64,000 bases of DNA. Origin: Rubellimicrobium mesophilum DSM 19309. GTDB lineage: Bacteria > Pseudomonadota > Alphaproteobacteria > Rhodobacterales > Rhodobacteraceae. Below the pieces are notes generated by a model. That model made no database searches, was not told the origin of the DNA, and saw nothing but the letters and a program-made list of their open reading frames with translations. Shown here one piece after another: positions 52,238 through 61,179 of this stretch; the stretch's first letter is position 1; every line of letters starts with the position of its first letter. A program made the translations under genes and the position numbers. The DNA is taken from the NCBI RefSeq assembly GCF_000600335.2, contig NZ_KK088563.1:1-64000 (forward strand). Reading direction: 5' to 3'.

Positions 52238-53314
52238 ATGCGGCGCGTCGTCGGCATCAACTTCGACCACATGCACATGGGCGACCTGCTGCGGCAGGCG
52301 CACGACCATCCAGGGGCGGAGATCGCGGGCATCTGCGACGCCGACCCAACGCGGATGCGGGATGCCGTCGCCAACTTCGCGCTCCCGCCCGAGCGGGTCT
52401 TCACGGACGTCGCCACCTGTCTGCAGGCGACGCGCCCGGACCTCGTGATCCTCTGCCCCGCTACGGCCGAGCACGCGGCCTATGTGGAGCAGGTCGCGCC
52501 GCTCGCGCCCGGCGCGACGATCATGGTCGAGAAGCCCTTCGCGGCGAGCCTCGCGGAGGCCGACCGCATGATCGCCGCCGCCGGGGCGAACGGCTGCCCG
52601 CTGGCGATCAACTGGCCGCTCGCGTGGTATCGCACCCACAACCAGACCAAGCGGCTGATCGACGACGGGACCATCGGGCAACTGCTGGAGGTCCACTTCC
52701 ACGACGGCAACCGAGGGCCGCTCTACCACCTTGCCGACAAGGTCGAGGTCAGCCGCGAGGAGGTGGAGCGGCGGAAGCCCGGCTCCTGGTGGTACAAGGC
52801 GGCGTCGGGCGGTGGCTCGCTCCTCGACTACCTCGGCTACGGGGCGACGCTCGGGACCTGGTTCATGGACGGCGAAGCGCCGCTGGAGGTCACCAGCACG
52901 ACCTGGGCCGCGCCGGGGCTGGAGGTGGACGAGCATTCCGTCACGGTGCTGCGCTACGAGCGGGGGCTGTCGCGGATGGAGACGCGATGGGGGACGCTCA
53001 CCGACCCCTGGACGTTCCAGCCCCAGCCGCGCTGCGGCTTCGTCGTCGTGGGGAGCGAGGGGTCGATCTCGTCCTGGGACTACGACGACCACGTCACCGT
53101 GCAGACGCGAGCGCGGCCGGAGGCCTTTCAGGTCCATGCGCATCCCATGACGGTGCCGCGCCAGGGGCCGATCCAGTACCTCCTCCACTGCATCGAGACA
53201 GGCGAGCGCATCACGGGGCCGCTCGACCCCGCCGTGTCGCGGACGGGGCAGCGGATCGTGGACACCGCCTTCGCCTCGGCGCGCGAGAAGCGCACCCTGC
53301 CGCTGGTCGGGTGA
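52238..53314 (+). CDS. Gfo/Idh/MocA family oxidoreductase
   Basis: A 358-residue NAD(P)-dependent dehydrogenase that probably oxidises the imported sugar or polyol. N-terminal Rossmann domain (RRVVGINFDHMHMGDLLRQAHDHPGAEIAGICDAD) lacks the common GxGxxG but keeps the fold; IMVEKPFAASLAEADRMIAAA has the conserved EKP motif with the catalytic Lys. The C-terminal beta-sheet domain has KAASGGGSLLDYLGYGATLGTWF, resembling the GGG(x)DxGxH motif, with Tyr in place of His. Two bases after the mutarotase-like gene, one base before a second family member, so the two may act in sequence. Confidence 0.85.
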   Translation: MRRVVGINFDHMHMGDLLRQAHDHPGAEIAGICDADPTRMRDAVANFALPPERVFTDVATCLQATRPDLVILCPATAEHAAYVEQVAPLAPGATIMVEKPFAASLAEADRMIAAAGANGCPLAINWPLAWYRTHNQTKRLIDDGTIGQLLEVHFHDGNRGPLYHLADKVEVSREEVERRKPGSWWYKAASGGGSLLDYLGYGATLGTWFMDGEAPLEVTSTTWAAPGLEVDEHSVTVLRYERGLSRMETRWGTLTDPWTFQPQPRCGFVVVGSEGSISSWDYDDHVTVQTRARPEAFQVHAHPMTVPRQGPIQYLLHCIETGERITGPLDPAVSRTGQRIVDTAFASAREKRTLPLVG

Positions 53315-53315
53315 C

Positions 53316-54425
53316 ATGGCCGACCGGGATGACTATGCCCTGAGGTCGGCCGCCGCGCGGGAGGTCGAGGCCCCCGCCCTGCCCTACCGGCCGCCCCGGC
53401 CCAAGAAGGCCCACCGGATCGCGCTGGTCGGCGCGGGCGGCATCTCCTTCGCGCATCTCGACGCCTACCGGGCGATGGGCTGGGACGTGGCGGCGATCTG
53501 CTCGCGCGACATCGGGAAGGCCGAGGGGCGGCGGGACGAGTTCTTCCCGCAGGCGATGGCGACGACCGACTATGCGGCGCTCCTCGCCCGCGACGACATC
53601 GACGTGATCGACCTCACGCCGCACCCGGAGGAACGCGCGCCGCTGATCGAGCAGGCGCTGCTCGCCTCCAAGCACGTCCTGTCGCAGAAGCCCTTCGTGA
53701 CGGACCTAGACCTCGGGCTCGACCTCTGCCGCTTGGCGGAGGAGCGGGGCGTGAGGTTGGCCGTGAACCAGAACGGCCGATGGTCGCCGCACATGGCCTG
53801 GATGCGGGCGGCGGTGGAGCGGGGCCATCTGGGCGAGGTCATGGCCGCCCATGTCGCCGTCCACTGGGACCACCGCTGGATCAGGGGGACGCCGTTCGAG
53901 ACGGTGCGCGACATCGTCCTCTACGACTTCGCGATCCACTGGTTCGACTTCGTGGCCTCGCTGCTGCGCCGGCCGGCGACGACGGTGCAGGCGCTCGTCG
54001 TGGACGTACCCTCGGCGGGGATCGCCCCGCCGATGATGGCCTCGGCGCTCCTCGACTTCGGGGACGCGCAGGCGAGCCTCGTCTTCGACGCGGCGACGCC
54101 CTTCGGGCCGCAGGACAGCACCTACGTGGCCGGCACCAAGGGGAGCCTGACCTCGCGCGGGCCGAACCTCGGCGAGCAGCAGGTGGAGCTCTGGACCGCC
54201 GAGGGCGTGGCGCGGCCCCGGCTGGAGGGGCAATGGTTCAACGACGGCTTCGCGGGCGCGATGGGCGAGCTCCTTTGCGCCGTGGAGGAGGAGCGGGAGC
54301 CCTCGAATGGCGCGAGGGAGAACCTCGACAGCCTCGCGCTCTGCTTCGCGGCCATCGCCAGCAGCCGGGAGGGCTGGCCGGTGGAGCCTTGGACGGTGCG
54401 GCGGCTGCCTTCACAGGAGGTCTGA
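53316..54425 (+). CDS. Gfo/Idh/MocA family oxidoreductase
   Basis: A 369-residue family member with a classical N-terminus: RIALVGAGGISFAHLDAYRAMGWDVAAICSRD (NAD(P)-binding GxGxxx), LSQKPFVTDLDLGLDLC in place of EKP, and a C-terminal domain with IVLYDFAIHWFDFVASLLRRPATTVQAL where the catalytic DxxxH is present. It starts one base after the preceding dehydrogenase. Probably the last gene of the operon; the region to 54536 contains a hairpin and faces the other sugar operon. Substrate unknown; inositol-like polyol is suggested only by the operator at 48137. Confidence 0.88.
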   Translation: MADRDDYALRSAAAREVEAPALPYRPPRPKKAHRIALVGAGGISFAHLDAYRAMGWDVAAICSRDIGKAEGRRDEFFPQAMATTDYAALLARDDIDVIDLTPHPEERAPLIEQALLASKHVLSQKPFVTDLDLGLDLCRLAEERGVRLAVNQNGRWSPHMAWMRAAVERGHLGEVMAAHVAVHWDHRWIRGTPFETVRDIVLYDFAIHWFDFVASLLRRPATTVQALVVDVPSAGIAPPMMASALLDFGDAQASLVFDAATPFGPQDSTYVAGTKGSLTSRGPNLGEQQVELWTAEGVARPRLEGQWFNDGFAGAMGELLCAVEEEREPSNGARENLDSLALCFAAIASSREGWPVEPWTVRRLPSQEV

Positions 54426-54495
54426 AGGAAAGGCGCAGCTTCCCCTACCCCGCCGGGTGGCCTCCCAGGGACGGGATCACCTTGGCAGAGGCAGG

Positions 54496-54511
54496 TTAAG
54501 GAACGGTTAAC
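54496..54511. promoter_or_regulatory. CtrA-like TTAA-N7-TTAAC motif
   Basis: TTAAGGAACGGTTAAC matches the CtrA consensus TTAA-N7-TTAAC at every fixed base. Rare by chance at this GC content, but it lies between the converging ends of two operons, where no promoter is expected, so its meaning is open. Confidence 0.3.
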
Positions 54512-54536
54512 GGCGCCGGGAAAAAGACGCGGCGCC
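54512..54536. terminator. Possible terminator between convergent sugar operons
   Basis: GGCGCC at 54512-54517 and 54531-54536 can pair across a 13-base A-rich loop (GGGAAAAAGACGC). It sits at the junction of the two facing operons, directly at the end of the minus-strand permease gene. Moderate support. Confidence 0.4.
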
Positions 54537-55514
54537 CTAGCCCTGGTCCGTCAGCCGCGCATAGAGCGCCGTCACCGCGAGGATGATCCCGCCGAAGATG
54601 ATGCGCCGCGCGCCCTCGGGCATCTGCAGGAGCGTGAGCAGCGTGTTCAGAACCGTCAGGATCAGCGCGCCGACGATGGTGCCCGAGTAGCTCCCCCGGC
54701 CGCCGAAGATCGAGGTCCCGCCGATCACCGCCGCCGCGACGGAGGGGAGCAGCAGGGGCTCGGCCAGCGACAGCGACGGCGCCTTGATGAGGCCGACGTA
54801 GAGGAGACCCGCCACGCCCGCGATCAGCGCCGACAGGACGTAGAGGCCGAAGTAGACCTGCCAGGCCCGCACGCCCGAGAGCCGCGCCGCGTTCTCGTTG
54901 GCCCCGATGGCGTAGAGGAGCCGCCCGAAGCCGGTGCGGCGCTGCGCCAGGAGCAGGATGACGGCGAAGGGGACGAACAGCACCAGGGCGTTGGGCATCC
55001 CCCAGGTCCGCCCGGTGCCGAGCCATTCGAGCGAAGCCGGGACGACCGACCCCGTGGCGATCACGCCGCGCTGGTAGACCTGGAGGCAGCCGGTCCCGAT
55101 CAGCCCCGTGCCCAGCGTCATGATGAGCGGATGCACCCGGCAGATGCCCACGCCGAAGCCGTTCACGAGGCCGATCAGCACCGCTGGGAGGAGCGACAGG
55201 ACGATGGCGAGGCCCGTCCCCACCTGCGGCTCCTGCGTCGCCACGACGAAGGCGGCGATGGTGGCGACCACGCTCGCCGACAGGTCGATGCCGCCCGTCA
55301 GCATGGTCAGCGTCTGGCAGGCCGCGAGCATGGCGAGGGGGATCGCGAACTTGACGGTGTTGCCGATCCAGCGCTCGTTGACGATGCCGGGGCGAAGGAC
55401 CTGCAGGAGCAGGACCAGCAGCGCCAGCAGGATCAGGAGCGTCACCACCGGGTTGTCCCGCAGGAATCGCCCGATCCGCGCCGCCGGAGAGGGTTGGTCC
55501 GCCGCCATGCTCAT
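54537..55514 (-). CDS. Sugar ABC transporter permease (RbsC type)
   Basis: A 325-residue inner-membrane permease with nine to ten helices; signature IPLAMLAACQTLTMLTGGIDLSASVVATIAAFVVA near 60-95 and AVAAAVIGGTSIFGGRGSYSGTIVGALILTVLNTLLTLL near 270. Second of two different permease genes in the operon, so the membrane channel is a heterodimer. The ATG at 55514 overlaps the previous gene's stop (ATGA); a second ATG two codons in is possible. Last gene of the minus-strand sugar operon. Confidence 0.9.
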   Translation of the reverse strand: MSMAADQPSPAARIGRFLRDNPVVTLLILLALLVLLLQVLRPGIVNERWIGNTVKFAIPLAMLAACQTLTMLTGGIDLSASVVATIAAFVVATQEPQVGTGLAIVLSLLPAVLIGLVNGFGVGICRVHPLIMTLGTGLIGTGCLQVYQRGVIATGSVVPASLEWLGTGRTWGMPNALVLFVPFAVILLLAQRRTGFGRLLYAIGANENAARLSGVRAWQVYFGLYVLSALIAGVAGLLYVGLIKAPSLSLAEPLLLPSVAAAVIGGTSIFGGRGSYSGTIVGALILTVLNTLLTLLQMPEGARRIIFGGIILAVTALYARLTDQG

Positions 55515-56473
55515 GCCCGTCGTCCCCTCACCGCCAGAATGCCGCCCAGCATCACCACCACGGCCATGATCGTGCCCTCCACGATGGTCGTCACGTTGGG
55601 GTCCACCGAGAGCAGCGTCAGGTCGAGGCGGACGATCCTCAGGATGAACACCGCCACGATGGGGCCGAGGAGCCCGCCGCGCCCGCCGCCCAGCACCACG
55701 CCGCCCAGCACCACCGCCGCGACGGCGGCGAGGAGGTAGGGGCCGGGGATGGGCTCGCCGATGCCGGTGGAGAGCGTGACCGACAGCCCGCCCATCGCCA
55801 CCAGCACCCCGGCGATGGCGTAGGCCGCGACCCGCGTCGCGCCGATGGAGACGCCGGAGCGGAAGGCCGCCGTCGCGTCGCTGCCGATGGCGTAGATCGA
55901 GAGGCCCAGCCGGGAGCGCCGGAGCGGCAGCCAGACGAGCATCAGGAGGACCGCCAAGACCACCAGCGACTTCGGGATCAGCGACACCACCGGACCCGGC
56001 GCGATGGGTCCGAGGATGACCTCGCGCAGCCAAGGGGTCGCCGCGCCGCCCGGGGCCTTGAGGATCAGGAGGGCCACGCCCTCCCAAACGAAGCTCATGG
56101 CGAGGGTCACGACGATGTCGGGGAGCCGCGTCGCCACGACCAGTGCCCCGTTCAGCGCACCCATCGCCGCGCCGAGCGCCAGCACCGCCAGCACCACGAG
56201 CCAGGTCTGGGTAACCCCCGCCCCCTCCATGAGGACGGCGGCGGTGACGCCGACGACCGCCATCATCGCGGCCACCGACAGGTCGATGCCGCCCGCGATC
56301 ACGACGACCGCCGTCGCCGCCGTGGCGAAGGCGAAGGGCAGCGCAGCACGCGTCACGGATTCGAGACCCGAGGCGCCGAAGCTCGGCTGGATCAGCTTGG
56401 TGACGATCAGGAGCAGGATCAGGAGGCCGACCAGCCCCAGGACCCAGCCGTTCCGCGACAGGCCCCGCATCAT
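55511..56473 (-). CDS. Sugar ABC transporter permease (RbsC type)
   Basis: A 320-residue inner-membrane permease with nine to ten helices; signature ALPFAFATAATAVVVIAGGIDLSVAAMMAVVGVTAAVL, a cytoplasmic loop RRSRLGLSIYAIGSDATAAFRSGVSIGATRV and AVAAVVLGGVVLGGGRGGLLGPIVAVFILRIVRLDL. Overlaps both neighbours by four bases. Pairs with the downstream permease and the upstream two-domain ATPase to import the sugar bound by the protein encoded at 58036-59067. Confidence 0.9.
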   Translation of the reverse strand: MMRGLSRNGWVLGLVGLLILLLIVTKLIQPSFGASGLESVTRAALPFAFATAATAVVVIAGGIDLSVAAMMAVVGVTAAVLMEGAGVTQTWLVVLAVLALGAAMGALNGALVVATRLPDIVVTLAMSFVWEGVALLILKAPGGAATPWLREVILGPIAPGPVVSLIPKSLVVLAVLLMLVWLPLRRSRLGLSIYAIGSDATAAFRSGVSIGATRVAAYAIAGVLVAMGGLSVTLSTGIGEPIPGPYLLAAVAAVVLGGVVLGGGRGGLLGPIVAVFILRIVRLDLTLLSVDPNVTTIVEGTIMAVVVMLGGILAVRGRRA

Positions 56474-58002
56474 GCCCGCACCTCGCGGGCGGTCAGGCCG
56501 TAGGCTGCGCGCATCAGCATCGGCTCGTCCGCGTCCTGCGCGTCGAGCACGTCCACCACGCGCCCGTTGAAGATGACCACCACGCGGTCGCAGGCGGCTT
56601 GGATCTCGCCCAGCTCCGAGGTGTAGAACAGCACGGAGGCCCCCTGCGCGGCGAGGTCGCGGACCAGCGCGTAGATCTGCCGCTTGGTCCGCACGTCGAT
56701 CCCGCGCGTGGGATCGAAGAGGAGGAGGGTCTGGACGCCCCCCGCGATCCAGCGCGCGATGGTCACCTTCTGCTGGTTGCCCCCGGAGAGCCTGCGCACC
56801 TCGCCCTGCGCGCGGGTGTCGATCTGCAGTCGCTCGATGGCCTGGGCGACCTGTGCGCCCTCTCGCCGCATGGCGATGGGGCCCCAGTGGCGGGGCCGGG
56901 CGACGTAGGGCACGGCGATGTTCTCGCGCACGGAGCGGCTGGAGAGCAGCGCCTCGGCCCGGTCGCCGGGCACGAGGGTCAGGCCGGCCGCGATGGCGTC
57001 GGCGGGGTGACGGAAGCTCTGCGGCTGCCCGTCTATCTCGATGGTGCCCCCGCCCGGGCGGCGGAACCCGGCGAGCGCGTCGAAGAGCTCGTCCTGCCCC
57101 TGCCCTTCCAGGGCGACGACGCCGAGGACCTCGCCCTTGTGGAGGTCGAAGGACACGTCGGCGAGCTTGGTCCCGGCGGCGAGGCCCCGCACGCGAAGGC
57201 GCGGCGTGCCGGTGGTCGCGGGACCCGTCGCCTCGCGGGCCCTGGCCTGGGCCGGGCTCAGCGCGGCGCCCAGCATCAGCGTCACGATCTTCTCCTCGAC
57301 GCCCGGCTCGATGGGGAGGTCGCCCACGGTGGCCCCGTCGCGCAGCACGGTCGCGCGGTCGCAGAGCTGCGAAATCTCCGCGAAACGGTGCGAGATGTAG
57401 ATGACGGAGCGCCCGGCATCGGCCTGCTCGCGCACGACCTTCAGCACCCGCTCCACGAGGTCGGTGGGCAGCGCCGCCGTCATCTCGTCGAGGAGGAGGA
57501 CGTCGGGCTCGCTCGCCAGCGCGCGGGCGAGGTCGAGGATGCGGAGCGTCGCAAGCGGAAGGTGCCGGATCGGGTCGTCCATGGGCGGGTCGGGGATGCC
57601 GAGCTCTCGCACCCAGTGGTGGAACGGCTCGCGCGGGGTGCCGCCGAGCCGCAGGTTCTCGTCGAGGTCGAGGTCGGGGATCAGCGACGGCTCCTGGTAG
57701 ACCGGCACGAGGCCGCCCCGCCGTGCGGCGCCGGGCGAGCCGAAGCTCTGGTCCCGGCCCCGGATGCGGAGCGTCCCGCCGTCGCGCCGCAGCGCGCCGG
57801 TCAGGATCTTGACCAGCGTGGACTTGCCCGCCCCGTTCGCCCCCATGAGGGCCACGACCTCGCCCCGGCGCACCCGGAGCGAGGCGTCGCGCAGCGCGAC
57901 CACCGCGCCGAACCGCTTGGAGACGCCCTGGGCGTCGAGGATCGGCGCGTCGGCCGCCGCGTCGGTCATGGAAATGGAAGTGCTGCCTTCTTCAGTGGTC
58001 AT
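56470..58002 (-). CDS. Sugar ABC transporter ATP-binding protein (two domains)
   Basis: A 510-residue tandem ABC ATPase of the RbsA class. Domain 1 has Walker A GANGAGKST and Walker B VLLLDEMTAAL, but its signature is degenerate (HLPLATLRILDLARAL rather than LSGGQ). Domain 2 has EGQGQDEL in place of Walker A, a good signature LSGGNQQKVTIARWI and LLLFDPTRGID. This mixed pattern is common in the family. The start at 58002 lies directly after a strong hairpin and has a poor binding site; an ATG at 57969 (MTDAAADAP) is an alternative. Overlaps the first permease gene by four bases. Confidence 0.9.
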   Translation of the reverse strand: MTTEEGSTSISMTDAAADAPILDAQGVSKRFGAVVALRDASLRVRRGEVVALMGANGAGKSTLVKILTGALRRDGGTLRIRGRDQSFGSPGAARRGGLVPVYQEPSLIPDLDLDENLRLGGTPREPFHHWVRELGIPDPPMDDPIRHLPLATLRILDLARALASEPDVLLLDEMTAALPTDLVERVLKVVREQADAGRSVIYISHRFAEISQLCDRATVLRDGATVGDLPIEPGVEEKIVTLMLGAALSPAQARAREATGPATTGTPRLRVRGLAAGTKLADVSFDLHKGEVLGVVALEGQGQDELFDALAGFRRPGGGTIEIDGQPQSFRHPADAIAAGLTLVPGDRAEALLSSRSVRENIAVPYVARPRHWGPIAMRREGAQVAQAIERLQIDTRAQGEVRRLSGGNQQKVTIARWIAGGVQTLLLFDPTRGIDVRTKRQIYALVRDLAAQGASVLFYTSELGEIQAACDRVVVIFNGRVVDVLDAQDADEPMLMRAAYGLTAREVRA

Positions 58003-58027
58003 GGCCCCCGGGCGATCGCCGGGGGCC
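58003..58027 (-). other. Intercistronic hairpin between binding-protein and ATPase genes
   Basis: GGCCCCCGG (58003-58011) and CCGGGGGCC (58019-58027) form a perfect 9-bp stem with a 7-base loop. It fills most of the 33-base gap and ends one base before the ATPase start codon. Such hairpins protect upstream mRNA and lower downstream translation, giving more binding protein than ATPase, as in malE-malF. Confidence 0.6.
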
Positions 58028-58035
58028 TGCCGTTC

Positions 58036-59067
58036 TCACTCGCCCGGGCCCTTGCAGGCGATGACCTCGTCGGTCGTGTAGGTCGTCCAGTCGGGGATCG
58101 AGACGCTGACCGGCCATTCGGGATCGAGGTTCGGGTTCTGCGCGCCCTGGAGCTTGGCCTTGCCCTCGTCGCTGACGTTGTCCCAGATCTCGGGCGTGAC
58201 GAGCACGGTCTGCTCGGCCGGCTTCTGGCCCTGCAGGATCTGGAGCGCGAGCGTCACGCCCGCGCCGCCGATGGAGCCGGGGTTGGTGACCGCCGCACCC
58301 TGCAGGCCCTCGACGCTCTGAAGCTGGCCCACGAAGCCCGCGTTGTCGGCGCCGACGATGGGCACGAGCGGGGCCTCGGATTCGGTGAAGGCGTCCACGA
58401 TCACGTTGTCGATGCCCGAGGTCCAGACGCCGTCGAAGGGCACGCCCGAGGCCAGGATGTCGAGCATCTGCTGCTTGCCCTGGTCCTGCTGCCAGCCGGT
58501 GAAGACCTCCTGCGCGACGCTGACGTTCGGATACTCGGCGAGCGCCCGCTTGAAGCCCGCGTCGCGGTCGTTGTCCGCGCCCGCGCCCGCCGCGCCGCGC
58601 ATGTAGACCACCGACCCCTCGCCGCCCATCTGCTCGAACAGCCACTTGGCCCCGAGATAGGCGTATTCCTCCTGGTTGTTGGAGATGTTGTAGGCGCTGG
58701 GCTCGGTCACGGCCTGGTCCACGGCCACCACCACGATGCCGGCGTCCGTGGCCTCCTTGATCGCGGCGTTGACCGCGTCGGCCGAGGAGGGGTTGACGAC
58801 GATGGCATCGACGCCCGCCTGGATCAGGTTGCGGATGTCCTCGAGCTGGCCCGCAGCGTCGGTGTTCCGGTGCGCGATGTTGAGCGAATCGACCATGCCG
58901 GAATCGAGCGCCTGCGCCTTCATCGCGCAGATCATCTCCTCGCGCCAACCGTTGCCCTGCACGGTGTTCGAGATGCCGATGGTGTATTTCTGGTCCTGGG
59001 CCGAGGCGGCCCCGGCCAGCGCCATCGACAGCGCCATCGCGGCAGTGCCCAGATACAAAGCCTTCAT
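58036..59067 (-). CDS. Sugar ABC transporter substrate-binding protein
   Basis: A 343-residue periplasmic binding protein of the RbsB fold. Signal peptide MKALYLGTAAMALSMALAGAASAQ, cleaved probably after ASA. Core features: YTIGISNTVQGNGWREEMICAMKAQA, DAIVVNPSSADAVNAAIKEATDAGIVVVAVDQAV, GVWTSGIDNVIVDAF and TNPGSIGGAGVTLALQILQGQKP. GGGAGG precedes the ATG. It follows the isomerase/epimerase gene by 40 bases and is followed by the hairpin and the ATPase gene. Aromatic and acidic residues fit a sugar ligand; identity unknown. Confidence 0.9.
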   Translation of the reverse strand: MKALYLGTAAMALSMALAGAASAQDQKYTIGISNTVQGNGWREEMICAMKAQALDSGMVDSLNIAHRNTDAAGQLEDIRNLIQAGVDAIVVNPSSADAVNAAIKEATDAGIVVVAVDQAVTEPSAYNISNNQEEYAYLGAKWLFEQMGGEGSVVYMRGAAGAGADNDRDAGFKRALAEYPNVSVAQEVFTGWQQDQGKQQMLDILASGVPFDGVWTSGIDNVIVDAFTESEAPLVPIVGADNAGFVGQLQSVEGLQGAAVTNPGSIGGAGVTLALQILQGQKPAEQTVLVTPEIWDNVSDEGKAKLQGAQNPNLDPEWPVSVSIPDWTTYTTDEVIACKGPGE

Positions 59068-59107
59068 TCGTCGTCCTCCCTGTTTTTCATTGTCTTCCCG
59101 GCGGCCC

Positions 59108-60016
59108 CTACTTCACGAAGGGACGCAGCACGTCGCGAGCCAGCAGGAACCCGCGCTTGATCATGTCGTCCGACCCTTCGAAGTTCCGGTCCTCGTGTTC
59201 GATGATGATGGGGCCATCGTAGCCCGCGCGATAGAGCGCTGAAAAGATGTCAGGCCAATTCACGTCGCCGAGACCCGGCATCCGGGGCACCTGCCACCCC
59301 ATGCCGACCGACATGACCCCGTTCTCGTAAAGGCCGTCGCGGTCGATCATCACGTCCTTGGCGTGGGCATGGACCATGCGGGACCCGAACTCGCGGATGA
59401 AGCGGCGCTGGTCGATCATCTGCCAGACGAGGTGCGAGGGGTCGTAGTTCATCCCCACGCCGTCCCATTCGAGGATGCGCCGCCAGATCTTGGGCGAGTA
59501 GGCGATGTTGTGGCCCCCCGGCCATTCGTCGTGGGAGAAGATCATCGGGCAGTTCTCGAAGGCGAGCGTCACCCCGTGGTCGCGCGCATGGGCCACGATC
59601 TCCGGGAAGATGGCCTGCGCGCGGGTCCAGTTCTCCTCGACGTTGAGCCGGCGGTCGCCTCCGACGAAGGTGTTGACGACCGGCACGCCCATCAGCCCCG
59701 CGGCCGCGATCACCTTCTTCAGGTGGCCGATCACCTGCTCGCGATGCGCTTCGTCCGCGTGGAGCGGGTTCGGGTAGTAGCCCAGCGCCGAGATGGCGAG
59801 GCCCTTGTCGGCCACCTGCCCTGCGACCTCGCTGGCCCGGTCCCGGGTCATGCCGTCCACGTCGATGTGCGAGGTGCCCGCGTAGCGCCGCGTCTCGCCG
59901 GAGGCGCGAGGCCAGCAGGCGATTTCCAGCGCCTCGAAGCCGGCCTCGGCAGACCAGTCCGCGACGTCCGAAAGGTCGGTGTCCGGGAATGGCGCGGTCA
60001 GCAGGCCCAGCTTCAT
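59108..60016 (-). CDS. Sugar phosphate isomerase/epimerase (TIM barrel)
   Basis: A 302-residue xylose-isomerase-like TIM-barrel protein. Metal-site motifs: GVTLAFENCPM (Glu), NYDPSHLVWQ (Asp, His), HAHAKDVM (His) and GPIIIEHEDRNF (Glu). Members interconvert keto sugars or act on inosose. It overlaps the Gfo/Idh/MocA dehydrogenase gene by four bases, so the two probably act in sequence: oxidation of the imported sugar or polyol, then isomerisation or dehydration. Cytoplasmic. Confidence 0.88.
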   Translation of the reverse strand: MKLGLLTAPFPDTDLSDVADWSAEAGFEALEIACWPRASGETRRYAGTSHIDVDGMTRDRASEVAGQVADKGLAISALGYYPNPLHADEAHREQVIGHLKKVIAAAGLMGVPVVNTFVGGDRRLNVEENWTRAQAIFPEIVAHARDHGVTLAFENCPMIFSHDEWPGGHNIAYSPKIWRRILEWDGVGMNYDPSHLVWQMIDQRRFIREFGSRMVHAHAKDVMIDRDGLYENGVMSVGMGWQVPRMPGLGDVNWPDIFSALYRAGYDGPIIIEHEDRNFEGSDDMIKRGFLLARDVLRPFVK

Positions 60017-61179
60017 GTCGTCGTCTCCCTCACGTCCACCCAGCGTCCCTCGCGCGCGCTGGCCAGCACGGCGTCGCAGAACAGCATCTCGTAGTGCCCG
60101 TCCTCGAAGCTTGCATAGGTCGAGCCCGGCTGTCGCCCCCCGGCGGCGACGTCGCCGTAGACCTGCCGGAAGAGCGCGAAGAACGTGTCGGCGAAGCCCT
60201 CGACGTGCCCGCCGGGCAGGCTCGCCGCCTCGCGGCCCAGGCCGTTCATCAGGCCGGGGTCGCGCTGGAGGATCTGGTTCGGCCCGTCGCGGTGCCCGAT
60301 CCAGAGGTGGTCCGGCGTCTCCGCCCCCCAGGCCGCCGAGGCCGCCGACCCGGCGATGTCCCAGGCCGAGAAGTTCTTGCGCCCGAAGTTCACCTGGCTA
60401 ATCGCGACCGACCCCTTCGCGCCGTTCGGATAGCGCAGGAGGAGGAGCGCCGAATCGTCGGTCGTGATGGTCCGGGGCTCGGTCGCGCCCTGCGACCGTG
60501 AAAACGTCTCGACCGGACCCACGGGCTTGCGCCGCTCGGGGATGAAGGTGGTGAGCTCGGCCAGCACCTGCACCGGCTTCATCCCGGTGATGAAGCTCGT
60601 GAGGTCGATCCAGTGGGTGCCGATGTCGCCCACGGACCGCAGCACGCCCCCGGCTTCGGGCTCCAGCCGCCAGTTCCAGTCGGTGTCCTTGGCGAGCCAG
60701 TCCTGCAGGTAATGCCCTGTGACGAGGCGGATGTCCCCGAGCTCGCCCGCCTGCACCATCCCCCGCGCCTGCTGGTTCAGCGGGTAGAAGCGCGTGTTGT
60801 AGCAGACCGCCGCGACCCTGCCGCTGTCGCGGGCGAGCCGCACCATCTCGGCCGATTCCCCGGAGGTCATGGACAGGGGCTTCTCGCAGACGACGTGCTT
60901 CCCGGCGGCGAGGATGGACTTCACCTGGCTGTAGTGCGCGTGGTTGGGAGAGGTGACATGGACCACCTGCACGCCGGGGTCGGCGAGCATCTCCTCCAGC
61001 GAGTTATAGGCCCGGTCTACGCCCAGCGCCCGCGCGCGTTCGCCTCCGCGCCCGGGGCTGCTCCCCAGCACCCCCGCGATCCGCACCCCGAGCCGCCGCA
61101 GCGCCCAGAGATGCACCGTCCCGATGAACCCCGTCCCGATGACGGCAGCGCCGATTTCGTTCATGCCCTGCCCCGTCAT
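60013..61179 (-). CDS. Gfo/Idh/MocA family oxidoreductase
   Basis: A 388-residue NAD(P)-dependent sugar dehydrogenase. Rossmann motif AAVIGTGFIGTVHLWALRRLG, VVCEKPLSMTSGESAEMVRLA with the EKP motif, and C-terminal GGVLRSVGDIGTHWIDLTSFI, which holds the conserved DxGxHxxD with the catalytic His. The ATG at 61179 overlaps the stop of the preceding SDR gene (ATGA); ATG at 61164 is a possible second start. Part of the seven-gene minus-strand sugar operon. Third dehydrogenase of this family in the window, but clearly different in sequence from the two at 52238-54425. Confidence 0.92.
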   Translation of the reverse strand: MTGQGMNEIGAAVIGTGFIGTVHLWALRRLGVRIAGVLGSSPGRGGERARALGVDRAYNSLEEMLADPGVQVVHVTSPNHAHYSQVKSILAAGKHVVCEKPLSMTSGESAEMVRLARDSGRVAAVCYNTRFYPLNQQARGMVQAGELGDIRLVTGHYLQDWLAKDTDWNWRLEPEAGGVLRSVGDIGTHWIDLTSFITGMKPVQVLAELTTFIPERRKPVGPVETFSRSQGATEPRTITTDDSALLLLRYPNGAKGSVAISQVNFGRKNFSAWDIAGSAASAAWGAETPDHLWIGHRDGPNQILQRDPGLMNGLGREAASLPGGHVEGFADTFFALFRQVYGDVAAGGRQPGSTYASFEDGHYEMLFCDAVLASAREGRWVDVRETTT

